Below, piece by piece: positions 53,705-61,713 of a DNA stretch of 64,000 nt. The position numbers and the translations under genes are program-made. Source of the DNA: Paeniroseomonas aquatica (GTDB lineage: Bacteria > Pseudomonadota > Alphaproteobacteria > Acetobacterales > Acetobacteraceae); NCBI RefSeq assembly GCF_030409335.1, contig NZ_JAUFPN010000178.1, forward strand, positions 55,947 to 119,946, in the 5' to 3' direction. The notes beneath the pieces were generated by a model. It made no database searches. It was not told where the DNA came from and saw only the letters and a list, made by a program, of their open reading frames with translations. The number at the start of each line of letters is the position of its first letter. Within the stretch, counting starts at the first letter, position 1.

Positions 53705-54661
53705 ATGCAGCGCCGCAGCCTGCTCGGCGGCAGCCTGCTGCTGGCGGCGCCAGCGCTGGCGCAACCCGCCGGCCGCCCGGTCCGCGTCATCGTGCCCTAC
53801 GGGCCCGGCGGCAGCAGCGACCTCGTGGCCCGCATCCTGGCCCAGCGCGCCGGCGAGATCAGCGGCCTCTCCTTCGTGGTCGAGAACCGCGGCGGCGGCG
53901 CCACCGTCCCCGCCACCCAGCAGCTCATCGCCGCGCCGCCCGACGGCAGCACCATCGGCACCGCCGACAACGCGCTGGTGCTGAACCCCTACCTGCTGGC
54001 AGCCAAGCTGCCCTACGACACCGAGCGCGACATCGGCGCCCTGGGCCTGGCGGTGACCGCCCCGGCGCTGCTGCTGGCCCATCCGGATGCCCCGGCGCGG
54101 ACGGTGCAGCAGGTGCTGGCGGAGGCGAAGGCCGAAAGCGGCGGCCTCGGCATCTCCCATGGCGGCATCGGCGCGCCGACCCACCTCACCGCCGTGCAGT
54201 TCCAGCTCGCCAGCGGCCTGCCCATCACCCTGGTCGGCTACCGCGGCGGCGGGCCGCAGCTCACCGGCCTGGTCAGCGGCGACGTGCGCTACGGCTTCGT
54301 CGCCATCTCCTCCGCCCTGGCCCAGGTGCAGGGCGGCAAGCTGCGGCCCATCGCCATCGTCGCCGCGGCGCGCAGCAAGCTGCTGCCGGAAGTGCCGACC
54401 ATGGCCGAGGCCGGGCTGCCGGCGGTGGATGCGCTGGGCTGGTGGGGCTTCATCATGCCGGCCGGCGTTCCGCCCGCGGTGGTGGCCCGGCTGCATGCGG
54501 CCATCGTCGCACCGGCCAGGGAACCCGCCACGGCGGCGCGGCTGGAGGCGCTGGGCTATACCATCGTCGCCAGCGGGCCGGAGGAGTACGCGGCGCAGAT
54601 CCGGCGGGAGATTCCGCAGTGGCGGGAGGTGCTGACCAGGGCGGGGGTGAAGCCGGAGTAA
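53705..54661 (+). CDS. Bug-family (TctC-like) periplasmic solute receptor 2
   Basis: A 318-aa paralogue of the receptor just upstream, starting four bases after its stop. Signal peptide MQRRSLLGGSLLLAAPALAQ, then RPVRVIVPYGPGGSSDLVAR, VVENRGGGATVPATQQLI, GYRGGGPQLTGLVSGDVRYG and REVLTRAGVKPE. Here the canonical GPGG motif is kept, unlike receptor 1. Two receptors in tandem likely bind different ligands or feed one distant TctAB. The gene ends at a strong hairpin shared with the convergent ycjF gene. Confidence 0.9.
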   Translation: MQRRSLLGGSLLLAAPALAQPAGRPVRVIVPYGPGGSSDLVARILAQRAGEISGLSFVVENRGGGATVPATQQLIAAPPDGSTIGTADNALVLNPYLLAAKLPYDTERDIGALGLAVTAPALLLAHPDAPARTVQQVLAEAKAESGGLGISHGGIGAPTHLTAVQFQLASGLPITLVGYRGGGPQLTGLVSGDVRYGFVAISSALAQVQGGKLRPIAIVAAARSKLLPEVPTMAEAGLPAVDALGWWGFIMPAGVPPAVVARLHAAIVAPAREPATAARLEALGYTIVASGPEEYAAQIRREIPQWREVLTRAGVKPE

Positions 54662-54673
54662 GGCAAGAAAGAC

Positions 54674-54692
54674 GGGGGAAGGCACTTCCCCC
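54674..54692. terminator. Bidirectional hairpin terminator
   Basis: GGGGGAAG-GCA-CTTCCCCC, a perfect 8-base stem in the 54-base convergent gap. On the minus strand it is followed by GTCTTTCTTG, a fair T-rich tail that would end the ycjX-ycjF transcript. On the plus strand the tail is poorer (GAGCCCCCTTCG). Confidence 0.7.
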
Positions 54693-54715
54693 GAGCCCCC
54701 TTCGCTTTCTGTTAG

Positions 54716-55591
54716 TTAAGGCGTTGGCGGTACGATCCGGCACGCCTCGGCCGCCACCTTGGACAGGCGCAGCATGCGGCGTGCGGCCACCGCTCCGGCC
54801 GCCGCTTCTCCGGCGAATTGCTCCAGCAGCTTGTTCGACAGCAGCGCCCGCGCCGCGGCATCCACCGCCACGTCGGTCGCCGCCACCGTCGCCGCATCCA
54901 GCAGCGTCCGCCGCAGCAGCGCCATCGTGCCGAGCAGCCCCGGCCGCAGCCCGTGCAGCGCCGCCACCTGCCGCACCAGTCGCACCCCGCGCCAGGTGAA
55001 GACCAGCGCATCCAGCCCCGGCGAGGGGCTCACCGCCGTCACCGCGAAGGATTGCACCGCCGCCGCCCGGCCCAGCGCCACCGCCTGGGCATCGAGCACC
55101 AGCAGCGGCCCGCCCTCCAGCAGCGCCCGCAACTCCCCGGTGCTGCCGGCCTGGCGCAGCGCCGGCTGCAGGGACGCCGCCTCGGCCACGCCACCGGCCC
55201 AGCGCAGCGCCTCGGCCCGCGCCGCCGGCAGGTCCTCCCGCGCGAAGGCCGCCCGGGCCCGCTCGACGGCGCGGATCGAGAACAGCCCCCGCACCTCCCG
55301 CCAGGCGCCGGAGGCCAGCAGGCCGAAGCCCGCGACAACCACCCCCGCGGTCGCCCAGCCCTGGACCGGGCCGCGGCCGAACTGGTCGATGACGAAATTG
55401 GTCGCATCCAGCGCCGCCAGCCCGAGGCCCAGCACCGCCGCCCCCGCCGCCGCCCGGCCGAGGCCGGACCAGCGCGAGGGCACCTTGGGTGCGGCCACCG
55501 GCACCACCGCCTGCTCCCACTGGAAGTCGAGCCGCGGCGCCACCGCCGCATCCTCGACGATGATCCGTGGTCCTTTCGGCGCATCGCTCAC
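54716..55591 (-). CDS. ycjF: YcjF/DUF697 family membrane protein
   Basis: A 291-aa inner-membrane protein of the YcjF (TIGR01620) family. Two hydrophobic segments (AAVLGLGLAALDATNFVI and TAGVVVAGFGLLASGAW) are followed by the DUF697 region (AAVQSFAVTAVSPSPGLDAL, LLGTMALLRRTLLDAATVAATD). Function unknown; in E. coli ycjX-ycjF sits in the phage-shock/heat-shock neighbourhood. The start is a GTG at 55591 that overlaps the ycjX stop (GTGA), so the pair is coupled as in other proteobacteria. Confidence 0.87.
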   Translation of the reverse strand: MSDAPKGPRIIVEDAAVAPRLDFQWEQAVVPVAAPKVPSRWSGLGRAAAGAAVLGLGLAALDATNFVIDQFGRGPVQGWATAGVVVAGFGLLASGAWREVRGLFSIRAVERARAAFAREDLPAARAEALRWAGGVAEAASLQPALRQAGSTGELRALLEGGPLLVLDAQAVALGRAAAVQSFAVTAVSPSPGLDALVFTWRGVRLVRQVAALHGLRPGLLGTMALLRRTLLDAATVAATDVAVDAAARALLSNKLLEQFAGEAAAGAVAARRMLRLSKVAAEACRIVPPTP

Positions 55592-56997
55592 AGCAGGTCT
55601 CCGATCAGCGCCGCCAGCAGCGCATCCAGCCCGAGATGCGGAACGCCCGACCCGCCGGCCGCGTCCAGCTTCGGCGGCTGGAATTCCGGCATCTCGAAGA
55701 ACCCGTGCTCCCAGAAGCCGGGCTCGGGCGGCCGCAGCGGGATCTCGCCGGGATAGACCTTGGCGCTCTGGCCGGTGGCCAGCAGCGTGCCACGCACCGC
55801 CGCGACCGGCCGGCCGTCGAGGGTTGCCACCGCATCCTCGGTGCAGCGGAGCGAGGCCAGCGCATGCACGCTGGTGGCGACCCCGGCCTCCGCCGCCCGC
55901 CCCTGCGGCGCCGCCACCAGGGTGCCGAGCAGCGCCGCCAGCGCATCCCGCTGCCGCCCCGGCACGTGGTCCGCCTTGGTCGCGGCGAACGCCACCCGGG
56001 CGACGCCGGCACCCACCAGCCAGTCCCACCAGCCGCCGCCGTAGCGCAACGCCGCGGCGATGGCGGCCAGCGCCTCGGCGGTATCCTCGAAGGCGGCCTG
56101 GCCCGCATGCAGCGCGCCGAGCACGTCGACCAGCACCGCCTGCCGGTCGAAGCGGCGGAAGAAGGGCTCGAAGAACTCGGCCCGCTGCGCCGCGACATAG
56201 GCGGCGTGGCGCTGCGCCATGAGGCTGGCGAGGCCGCCGCCGGAGGGGTACGGCAGCGGGAAGAACCAGAGCAGCGGCGTCTCCCCGCGCGGCCCCGGGT
56301 TCAGCACCCGCCCGGGCTGCAGGAAGCGGAAACCGAGCCCGTCCCGGCACTCCCGCAGCGCGTCGCGATACAGCGCATGGCCGCGCCGGGCCAGGCTCTC
56401 GTCGGCCGTGGCGCCGGCCGGCAGCGCCTCGACCCAGGCGAGGAAGTCCCGCACCGACGCGGCCCGCTCGCCCCGCCGCAGCCGCCGCAGGGTCTCGGCC
56501 GACCAGGCGGCATAGTCCTGGTCGAGCATCGGCAGGTCGAGCAGCCATTCGCCGGGGTAGTCCAGCAGCTCCAGGGTGACGGTGCGGCTGCCGATCAGGC
56601 TGCCGAGCATGCCGCCGAAGGCCCCGGGCCGGTCCAGCTCCAGGGTCAGCTCGAGGGTCGAGAGGTCGTCGGTCCGCCCCGGCCAGGCCGGCGGATCGGC
56701 GGCCAGCGCCGCCAGATGCGCCTCCACGTCGAAGCGCGGCAGCGCCTCGCTGGCCGAGGGCACCAGCCGGACCGAGCGCAGCCGGCCGCCGGCCGCCGCC
56801 TCGAACAGCGGCAGGGTCCGCCTGCCGCGCCCGGCCGCCAGCAGATTGGCGACGAGCGAGGTGATGAAGACGGTCTTGCCCGCGCGGGTCAGGCCGGTGA
56901 CGGCGAGGCGGATGCGCGGCTGGCCGATCAGGTCGCGGCCCAGCTTCTCGACGCCGCGCAGGACGTCGTTCAGGCCGCCGAGGGGGTCAACCGGCAT
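55588..56997 (-). CDS. ycjX: YcjX family P-loop (DUF463) protein
   Basis: A 469-aa predicted nucleoside-triphosphatase. The P-loop is in RLAVTGLTRAGKTVFITSL; a probable switch/G-type motif is VAFAATKADHVPG (TKAD), and ELLDYPGEWLLDLPML is a family hallmark. Relatives are stress-associated in enterobacteria; the cellular role is unresolved. It is followed by coupled ycjF. A 154-base gap separates it from gloA upstream, with a strong hairpin at the gloA end and no other recognised signal. Confidence 0.9.
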   Translation of the reverse strand: MPVDPLGGLNDVLRGVEKLGRDLIGQPRIRLAVTGLTRAGKTVFITSLVANLLAAGRGRRTLPLFEAAAGGRLRSVRLVPSASEALPRFDVEAHLAALAADPPAWPGRTDDLSTLELTLELDRPGAFGGMLGSLIGSRTVTLELLDYPGEWLLDLPMLDQDYAAWSAETLRRLRRGERAASVRDFLAWVEALPAGATADESLARRGHALYRDALRECRDGLGFRFLQPGRVLNPGPRGETPLLWFFPLPYPSGGGLASLMAQRHAAYVAAQRAEFFEPFFRRFDRQAVLVDVLGALHAGQAAFEDTAEALAAIAAALRYGGGWWDWLVGAGVARVAFAATKADHVPGRQRDALAALLGTLVAAPQGRAAEAGVATSVHALASLRCTEDAVATLDGRPVAAVRGTLLATGQSAKVYPGEIPLRPPEPGFWEHGFFEMPEFQPPKLDAAGGSGVPHLGLDALLAALIGDLL

Positions 56998-57125
56998 GGA
57001 TCATTCCTGGGGGGTGGCTCCGCTGACGGGGGCCGGGGCCGCCCGGCCCTGCGGCGTCACCCGACCAAGGCGCGGCAGGGCCCGAAGGTTGCCGCCGCCG
57101 CGCCCGGCGGGCGGCGAATTGCACC

Positions 57126-57146
57126 GCGGGGCCCGCCGGGCCCCGC
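57126..57146 (-). terminator. GC-rich hairpin just after gloA
   Basis: GCGGGGCCC-GCC-GGGCCCCGC, a perfect 9-base stem that begins six bases past the gloA stop on the minus strand. There is no T-run (GGTGCAATTC follows), so it may be a Rho-assisted or mRNA-stabilising structure rather than a classical intrinsic terminator. Confidence 0.5.
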
Positions 57147-57151
57147 CGCGC

Positions 57152-57541
57152 TCAGCGCTCGATCAGCTCGATCTTGTAGCCGTCGGGGTCCTCGACGAAG
57201 GCGATGATGGTGGTGCCGAACTTCACCGGCCCGGCCTCCCGCGTCACCTTGCCGCCGCCCTTGCGGACCTTCTCGCAGGCCGCCGCCACGTCCGGCAGGC
57301 CGACCGCGAGGTGGCCGAAGGCATTGCCCTGCTCGTAGGTCTCGGTGCCGTAGTTGTAGGTCAGCTCGATCTCGCCCTGGCCCTCGGCATTGCCCTCGCC
57401 GTAGCCGAGGAAGCAGAGCGTGTACTTGCCGTCCGGCACGTCGCGGCGGCGCAGCTCCTTCATGCCCAGCAGCTCGGTGTAGAATTTCACGCTGCGGTCG
57501 AGGTTGCCGACCCGAAGCATGGTGTGCAGGAATTTGCTCAT
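57152..57541 (-). CDS. gloA: Lactoylglutathione lyase (glyoxalase I)
   Basis: A 129-aa VOC-fold enzyme converting the methylglyoxal-glutathione hemithioacetal to S-lactoylglutathione. All four metal ligands are visible: His in [10 protein letters not shown], Glu in [10 protein letters not shown], His in NAFGHLAVG and Glu in GYKIELIER. The short Ni/Co-type length fits bacterial GloA. The ATG at 57541 overlaps the lpxI stop by four bases (ATGA), an unusual coupling of detoxification with lipid A synthesis. Confidence 0.95.
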   Translation of the reverse strand: MSKFLHTMLRVGNLDRSVKFYTELLGMKELRRRDVPDGKYTLCFLGYGEGNAEGQGEIELTYNYGTETYEQGNAFGHLAVGLPDVAAACEKVRKGGGKVTREAGPVKFGTTIIAFVEDPDGYKIELIER

Positions 57542-58395
57542 GGCGTCGTCTCCGTTGATTGCAGCTCGGCGGCACTGAGCGCGACGAGGAAGAGCCCCGC
57601 CGCATCCGCCGCCGCGACGGTCGCCGGCCGATCCACCACGATGGTGCCGCCCGCCTCGATGGCGATGCCGGCGAGCCCGGCCGCCGCCGCCCCTTCGATG
57701 GTGACGGGGCCGATGGTCGGCAAGTCCACCCGGCGATCCTGCCCCGGCTTCACCAGCTTCACCAGCACCCCGCCGGGGCCTTCCCGCCTGAGCCCGGCGC
57801 AACGCGCGAGCAGCGCGTCGGTGCCCTCGATCGCCTCGACGCCCAGCACCAGCCCCTGCTGCACCACCGCGCATTGCCCGACATCGACCCGGCCGAGGGC
57901 GCGCACCACGGCGATGCCGCGGCCGATATCCTCGCGCGCCCGCTCATCCGGCGCCAGGGCGCCGAGCTGGCCGGCTTCCGGCAGGATGTCGCGGACGATG
58001 GCCTGGGAGGGCACCACCTCGTAGCCATCCTCCTCGAGGATGCGCACCACCGCCTTCAGCAGCCCGTCGTCGCCCTGCCAGGCGGCGCGGCCGACCCGCA
58101 GCAGCATCCGGGCCATGCCGGCATCGGGCAGGATGGCGGTGAAGGAGGGGCGGCTGGCGCGGCCGCACATGACGATCTGGCGGACCCCATGGGCGCGGAA
58201 CTGCTCCATCGCATGGCCGCCGGCGCCGACCCGGACCACGATGTGCGGCACGGCGGCGAAATCGGCCGGGTCGGCCCAGCCTTCCACCACCACCACGAAG
58301 ACCTCCCGCCCCGAGGCGCGGGCGGCGGCGATGACCCGGTGCGGCATCTGGCCGCCACCGGCGATCAGCCCCAGGGGGCCGAGGTCAGGCGTCAT
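57538..58395 (-). CDS. lpxI: UDP-2,3-diacylglucosamine pyrophosphatase LpxI
   Basis: A 285-aa enzyme of the DUF1009/LpxI family, which makes lipid X from UDP-2,3-diacylglucosamine in alphaproteobacteria in place of LpxH. Marks: [48 protein letters not shown] and [12 protein letters not shown]. The start overlaps the lpxA stop (ATGA). lpxB, which often follows lpxI in relatives, is not here; gloA takes that place. Confidence 0.94.
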   Translation of the reverse strand: MTPDLGPLGLIAGGGQMPHRVIAAARASGREVFVVVVEGWADPADFAAVPHIVVRVGAGGHAMEQFRAHGVRQIVMCGRASRPSFTAILPDAGMARMLLRVGRAAWQGDDGLLKAVVRILEEDGYEVVPSQAIVRDILPEAGQLGALAPDERAREDIGRGIAVVRALGRVDVGQCAVVQQGLVLGVEAIEGTDALLARCAGLRREGPGGVLVKLVKPGQDRRVDLPTIGPVTIEGAAAAGLAGIAIEAGGTIVVDRPATVAAADAAGLFLVALSAAELQSTETTP

Positions 58396-59234
58396 TGCCC
58401 GTCCCCGGGCTCCTCGTCGGTGCCGCCGAGCTCGGGGGCGGCCATCCGGCCGGGACGCACCAGCTGGCGGCGCCGCGCCGCATCGCGGATGAAGGCGATG
58501 ATCTCCATCACCAGCGGCTCCTCCGCCCAGCGGGCGGCGGCCTGTTCGAGTTTGGCGGCGAATTCGCCGGGGTCCTTGAACAGCAGGTTGTTCGCGGTGC
58601 GCAGGGTCCGGAGCTGGTCCCGCGTCGCGCCGCGGCGCAGCAGCCCGACCTTGTTGAAGCCGACCAGCCGCGCCGGCAGGCCGAAGACATAGCCGAAGGG
58701 CGGGATGTCGTTGGTGACGCCGGCCAGGCCCGAGACCATCGCCAGCCGGCCGATCCGCACGGTCTGGTGGACCGCGGCGCCGCCGCCGATGAAGGCGCCG
58801 TCGGCGACATGCACATGGCCGCCGAGCATGACGTTGTTGGCGAGGACGACGCCCTCCCCCAGCTGGCAGTCGTGCGCGACATGGGCCTGGGCCATCAGCA
58901 TGCAGCCGGCGCCGACGGTGGTGACGCCGCTGCCGCCGACGCTGGCGCGGTGGATGGTGACGCCTTCGCGCACCAGGGTCCGGGCGCCGACCTCGCAGCG
59001 GGTCGGCTCACCCTTGTACTTGGTATCCTGCGGCGGCGTGCCGATGCTGGCGAAGGGCAGGACGCGGCTATCCGCCCCGATCCGGGTGATCCCCTCGACC
59101 ACGACATGCGAGACCAGCTCGACGCCGGCCTCCAGCACGACCTCAGGGCCGATGGTGCAGAAGGGGCCGATCCGGCAGCCCGCGCCGATCGTCGCGTCGG
59201 GGGCGATCAGCGCGCTCGGGTGAATGACGGTCAA
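58392..59234 (-). CDS. lpxA: Acyl-ACP--UDP-N-acetylglucosamine O-acyltransferase LpxA
   Basis: A 280-aa left-handed beta-helix acyltransferase for the first step of lipid A synthesis. Hexapeptide repeats run from about 5 to 190. The catalytic His is H121 in QAHVAHDCQLG, and GTPPQDTKYKGE and SGLAGVTNDIPPFG are typical. It is slightly longer than E. coli LpxA because of an acidic C-terminal tail. It lies four bases after fabZ and overlaps lpxI. Confidence 0.96.
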   Translation of the reverse strand: MTVIHPSALIAPDATIGAGCRIGPFCTIGPEVVLEAGVELVSHVVVEGITRIGADSRVLPFASIGTPPQDTKYKGEPTRCEVGARTLVREGVTIHRASVGGSGVTTVGAGCMLMAQAHVAHDCQLGEGVVLANNVMLGGHVHVADGAFIGGGAAVHQTVRIGRLAMVSGLAGVTNDIPPFGYVFGLPARLVGFNKVGLLRRGATRDQLRTLRTANNLLFKDPGEFAAKLEQAAARWAEEPLVMEIIAFIRDAARRRQLVRPGRMAAPELGGTDEEPGDGQ

Positions 59235-59238
59235 GGGA

Positions 59239-59727
59239 TCAGCGGTCCAGGATCATCGCGGCATAGCTCGCCTCGGCGACGACCTTGCCATCCACCTTCG
59301 CCTCGGCGTGGAATTTCCAGATGTTCCCGCGCTTCTTCTCGCGCACCACATGCACCCGCATCTGGTCGCCGGGCACCACCGGCTTGCGGAACTTGGCGTT
59401 CTCGATGGTCATGAAATAGACCAGCTTGCCACGCGCATCCGGCCCGAGGCTTTCCACCACCAGCACCGCCGCGGTCTGGGCCATGCATTCGATGATGAGC
59501 ACGCCGGGCATCACCGGGTGTTCCGGGAAATGGCCCTGGAAGAAATTCTCGTTGATGGAGACGTTCTTGATGCCCACCGCCGAGACGTTCTTCACCACCT
59601 CGACCACGCGGTCGACCAGCAGGAAGGGGTAGCGATGCGGGATGGCCCGCATGATCTGCCCGATGTCGTAGGTGTCGACCAGATCCGGTGCGGCGGTTTC
59701 CGCCTGCGTTGCCTCGGTGCCGTCCAT
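59239..59727 (-). CDS. fabZ: 3-hydroxyacyl-ACP dehydratase FabZ
   Basis: A 162-aa hotdog-fold dehydratase of type II fatty acid synthesis. The catalytic His is in [13 protein letters not shown] and the Glu in [27 protein letters not shown] is the family signature. A polar N-terminal tail of about 20 residues precedes the domain. It sits between lpxD and lpxA with three- and four-base gaps, the conserved arrangement for balancing acyl chains between lipid A and phospholipid. Confidence 0.96.
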   Translation of the reverse strand: MDGTEATQAETAAPDLVDTYDIGQIMRAIPHRYPFLLVDRVVEVVKNVSAVGIKNVSINENFFQGHFPEHPVMPGVLIIECMAQTAAVLVVESLGPDARGKLVYFMTIENAKFRKPVVPGDQMRVHVVREKKRGNIWKFHAEAKVDGKVVAEASYAAMILDR

Positions 59728-59730
59728 CCG

Positions 59731-60795
59731 CTAGCCCGCCTTCCCCTCATCCTTGCCGTCGGGCCCGCCCGCGGGCTTCCCCGGGGGAGCGCCCAGCTTG
59801 CGCAGCCGCGCGATGGCCCGCCAGAATTCCCGCACCGGCCAGGCCGGGCTGCCGATGACATCCGTCTTGGCCGGGACATTCTCCATGACCCCGGCCTGTC
59901 CGCCGATCCGGGCGCCGCTGCCGATCTCGAGATGCCCGGCGATGCCCGCCTGGGCCGCGAGCTGCACGTAGTCGCCCAGTGTCGTGGAGCCGGAAATGCC
60001 CGCCAGCGCCACGATGATGCAGCCCCGGCCGGTGGTCACGTTGTGGCCGATCTGCACCAGGTTGTCGAGACGCGAGCCCGGCCCGATGACCGTATCGCCC
60101 TGGCTGCCCCGGTCGACGCAGGCATTGGCGCCCACTTCCACGTTATCGCCCAGCAGCACCCGGCCGAGCTGCGGCATGGTCTCGAACCGGCCGTCCGCGG
60201 TGGGCGCGAAGCCGAAGCCCTCCTGGCCGATCCGGGCGCCGGGATGCAGCACCACGCCGCGGCCGGCGACCGCATGGCTGATGCTGCTGTGGGCATGCAG
60301 CCGGCAGTCCTCGCCGAGCTCCACCCCCGGCCCGACCACCGCATGCGGGTGCAGGATGCAGCCGCGCCCCAGCCGCGCCCCGGCGCCGACCACGGCATAG
60401 GGGCCGATCTCGCAGCCCTCGCCGAGGACGGCGTCGTCGGCGACCACCGCGGTCGGGTGGCGGCCCGGCACCGGCCGCGGCGCCGGGTGGAACAGCGTGG
60501 CGACCCGGGCGAAGCCGAGATAGGGCGCGGGGGCGACGATGGCGATGGTCCCGGGCGGCACCTGCGCCGCCATCGCCGGGGCCAGCACCACGGCGCCGGC
60601 GCGGGTCGCCTTCAGCGCCGGCAGGTACTTGCGGTTGTCGAGGAAGCTGACGTCATCGGGCCCGGCCGCCTGCAGCGGCGCGACGCCGGTGAAGCGCCGC
60701 TCCGGGTCGCCCGCCGCCTGCCCCCCCGCCGCGGCGGCGAGATCGGCCAGGCGCTGCGGCCCGGCACTGGCGAAAAACCGTGGATCCGTCGCCAA
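59731..60795 (-). CDS. lpxD: UDP-3-O-(3-hydroxyacyl)glucosamine N-acyltransferase LpxD
   Basis: A 354-aa acyltransferase for the third step of lipid A synthesis. The N-terminal uridine-binding domain ([20 protein letters not shown]) precedes a hexapeptide beta-helix (about 110-310) with the catalytic region [14 protein letters not shown]. The C-terminus ends in a Lys/Asp/Gly-rich tail. It follows ompH by 16 bases and precedes fabZ by three. Confidence 0.96.
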   Translation of the reverse strand: MATDPRFFASAGPQRLADLAAAAGGQAAGDPERRFTGVAPLQAAGPDDVSFLDNRKYLPALKATRAGAVVLAPAMAAQVPPGTIAIVAPAPYLGFARVATLFHPAPRPVPGRHPTAVVADDAVLGEGCEIGPYAVVGAGARLGRGCILHPHAVVGPGVELGEDCRLHAHSSISHAVAGRGVVLHPGARIGQEGFGFAPTADGRFETMPQLGRVLLGDNVEVGANACVDRGSQGDTVIGPGSRLDNLVQIGHNVTTGRGCIIVALAGISGSTTLGDYVQLAAQAGIAGHLEIGSGARIGGQAGVMENVPAKTDVIGSPAWPVREFWRAIARLRKLGAPPGKPAGGPDGKDEGKAG

Positions 60796-60811
60796 ACCCG
60801 CCCCCTGTCCC

Positions 60812-61627
60812 TCAGCGCCGCTGGGGCGGGGTGGCGGGGGCCGCAGGCGGCGCGGCCGGGCGGGCCGCGGCCGGCGGCGCGCCGGCCCCCGGCTCGGTGC
60901 CGGTCGCCTCGGCCGGCATGTTCACGCTGCGGAGCACCTTGTTGAACTGCTGCGCCACCTCCTCGGTCAGGTCGAAGGGCGGGTCGTTGAAGATGACCAG
61001 CGGCCGCGGCAGCACCAGGTTCACCTTGCGGCTGGCCGCCACCTGGCGGATCACCACGCCGAGCGCCTGCTCGATCTCGACCAGCGCCTGCTGCGCCGCC
61101 TGCTCGATCGTCCGCGACCGCTCGCGGAAGATGCGCTGGCTGTCGGTGATGCGGTCCTGCAGGCCGCGCTCGCGCTCGCGCAGCTGGTCGGCCGCCAAGC
61201 TGGCGCGCTGGTTGGCCAGCTGCTGCTGCTGCTCGCGCCAGTTGTTCTGCTCGCGCTGCAGATCGTCGTTCAGCTTGGCGCGGCGCCGCTCGATCTCGTC
61301 CCGCACCTGGTTGAAGGCGGTGGAGACGCGCTGGATCTCCGGCACGTCGACGATGCCGATGACCGCGTCGGGCGGCTGCTGGCCGGCCGGCAGCGGCGCC
61401 GGCGCCTCGGTCCGCGGCCGGTTCGGCTGGGCGGGCTGGGCCGGGCGCTGCGCCGGCTGGGCCGGGCGCTGTGCCGGCTGGGCCGGGCGCTGGCCCTGGC
61501 CGGGGATGAAATACCCGGGGTCCTGCTGCTGGGCCAGGGCGGGGCCGAGGGAGCCGAACAGCATGGTCGAGGCCGCCAGGGCGACGATGGGCAGTGCCGA
61601 GGCGGGCGAAGCGCGGAAGGCTGGCAT
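60812..61627 (-). CDS. skp: OmpH/Skp-family periplasmic chaperone
   Basis: A 271-aa periplasmic protein with a signal peptide ending near PALAQ. The Skp core (about 85-230) holds a long coiled coil ([38 protein letters not shown]). In studied species Skp delivers unfolded outer-membrane proteins to BamA. Both ends carry low-complexity Pro/Ala/Gln extensions, including three RPAQPAQ repeats, making it much longer than E. coli Skp (about 160 aa). Its position between bamA and lpxD is conserved. Confidence 0.88.
   Translation of the reverse strand: MPAFRASPASALPIVALAASTMLFGSLGPALAQQQDPGYFIPGQGQRPAQPAQRPAQPAQRPAQPAQPNRPRTEAPAPLPAGQQPPDAVIGIVDVPEIQRVSTAFNQVRDEIERRRAKLNDDLQREQNNWREQQQQLANQRASLAADQLRERERGLQDRITDSQRIFRERSRTIEQAAQQALVEIEQALGVVIRQVAASRKVNLVLPRPLVIFNDPPFDLTEEVAQQFNKVLRSVNMPAEATGTEPGAGAPPAAARPAAPPAAPATPPQRR
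61434..61492. repeat. 21-bp tandem repeat inside the Skp gene
   Basis: About three copies of a 21-base unit (61434-61454, 61455-61475, and a partial third) encode RPAQPAQ repeats in the N-terminal extension of the chaperone. The copies are nearly identical, differing at single bases, so recent expansion or slippage is likely. Confidence 0.75.
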
Positions 61628-61713
61628 ATGCAGGGAGATCCCAGAGGTCGGTAGCGGGGTCGGGTGCGGGGTGGCCGCGGCGGGCGGAACCGGGACGGTC
61701 CCGCCGCCGCCGC

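Noticed and set aside
61434..61492. 21-bp repeats as a possible mobile or regulatory repeat
   Set aside because: They are in frame within the Skp gene and encode RPAQPAQ, so they are a coding tandem repeat.
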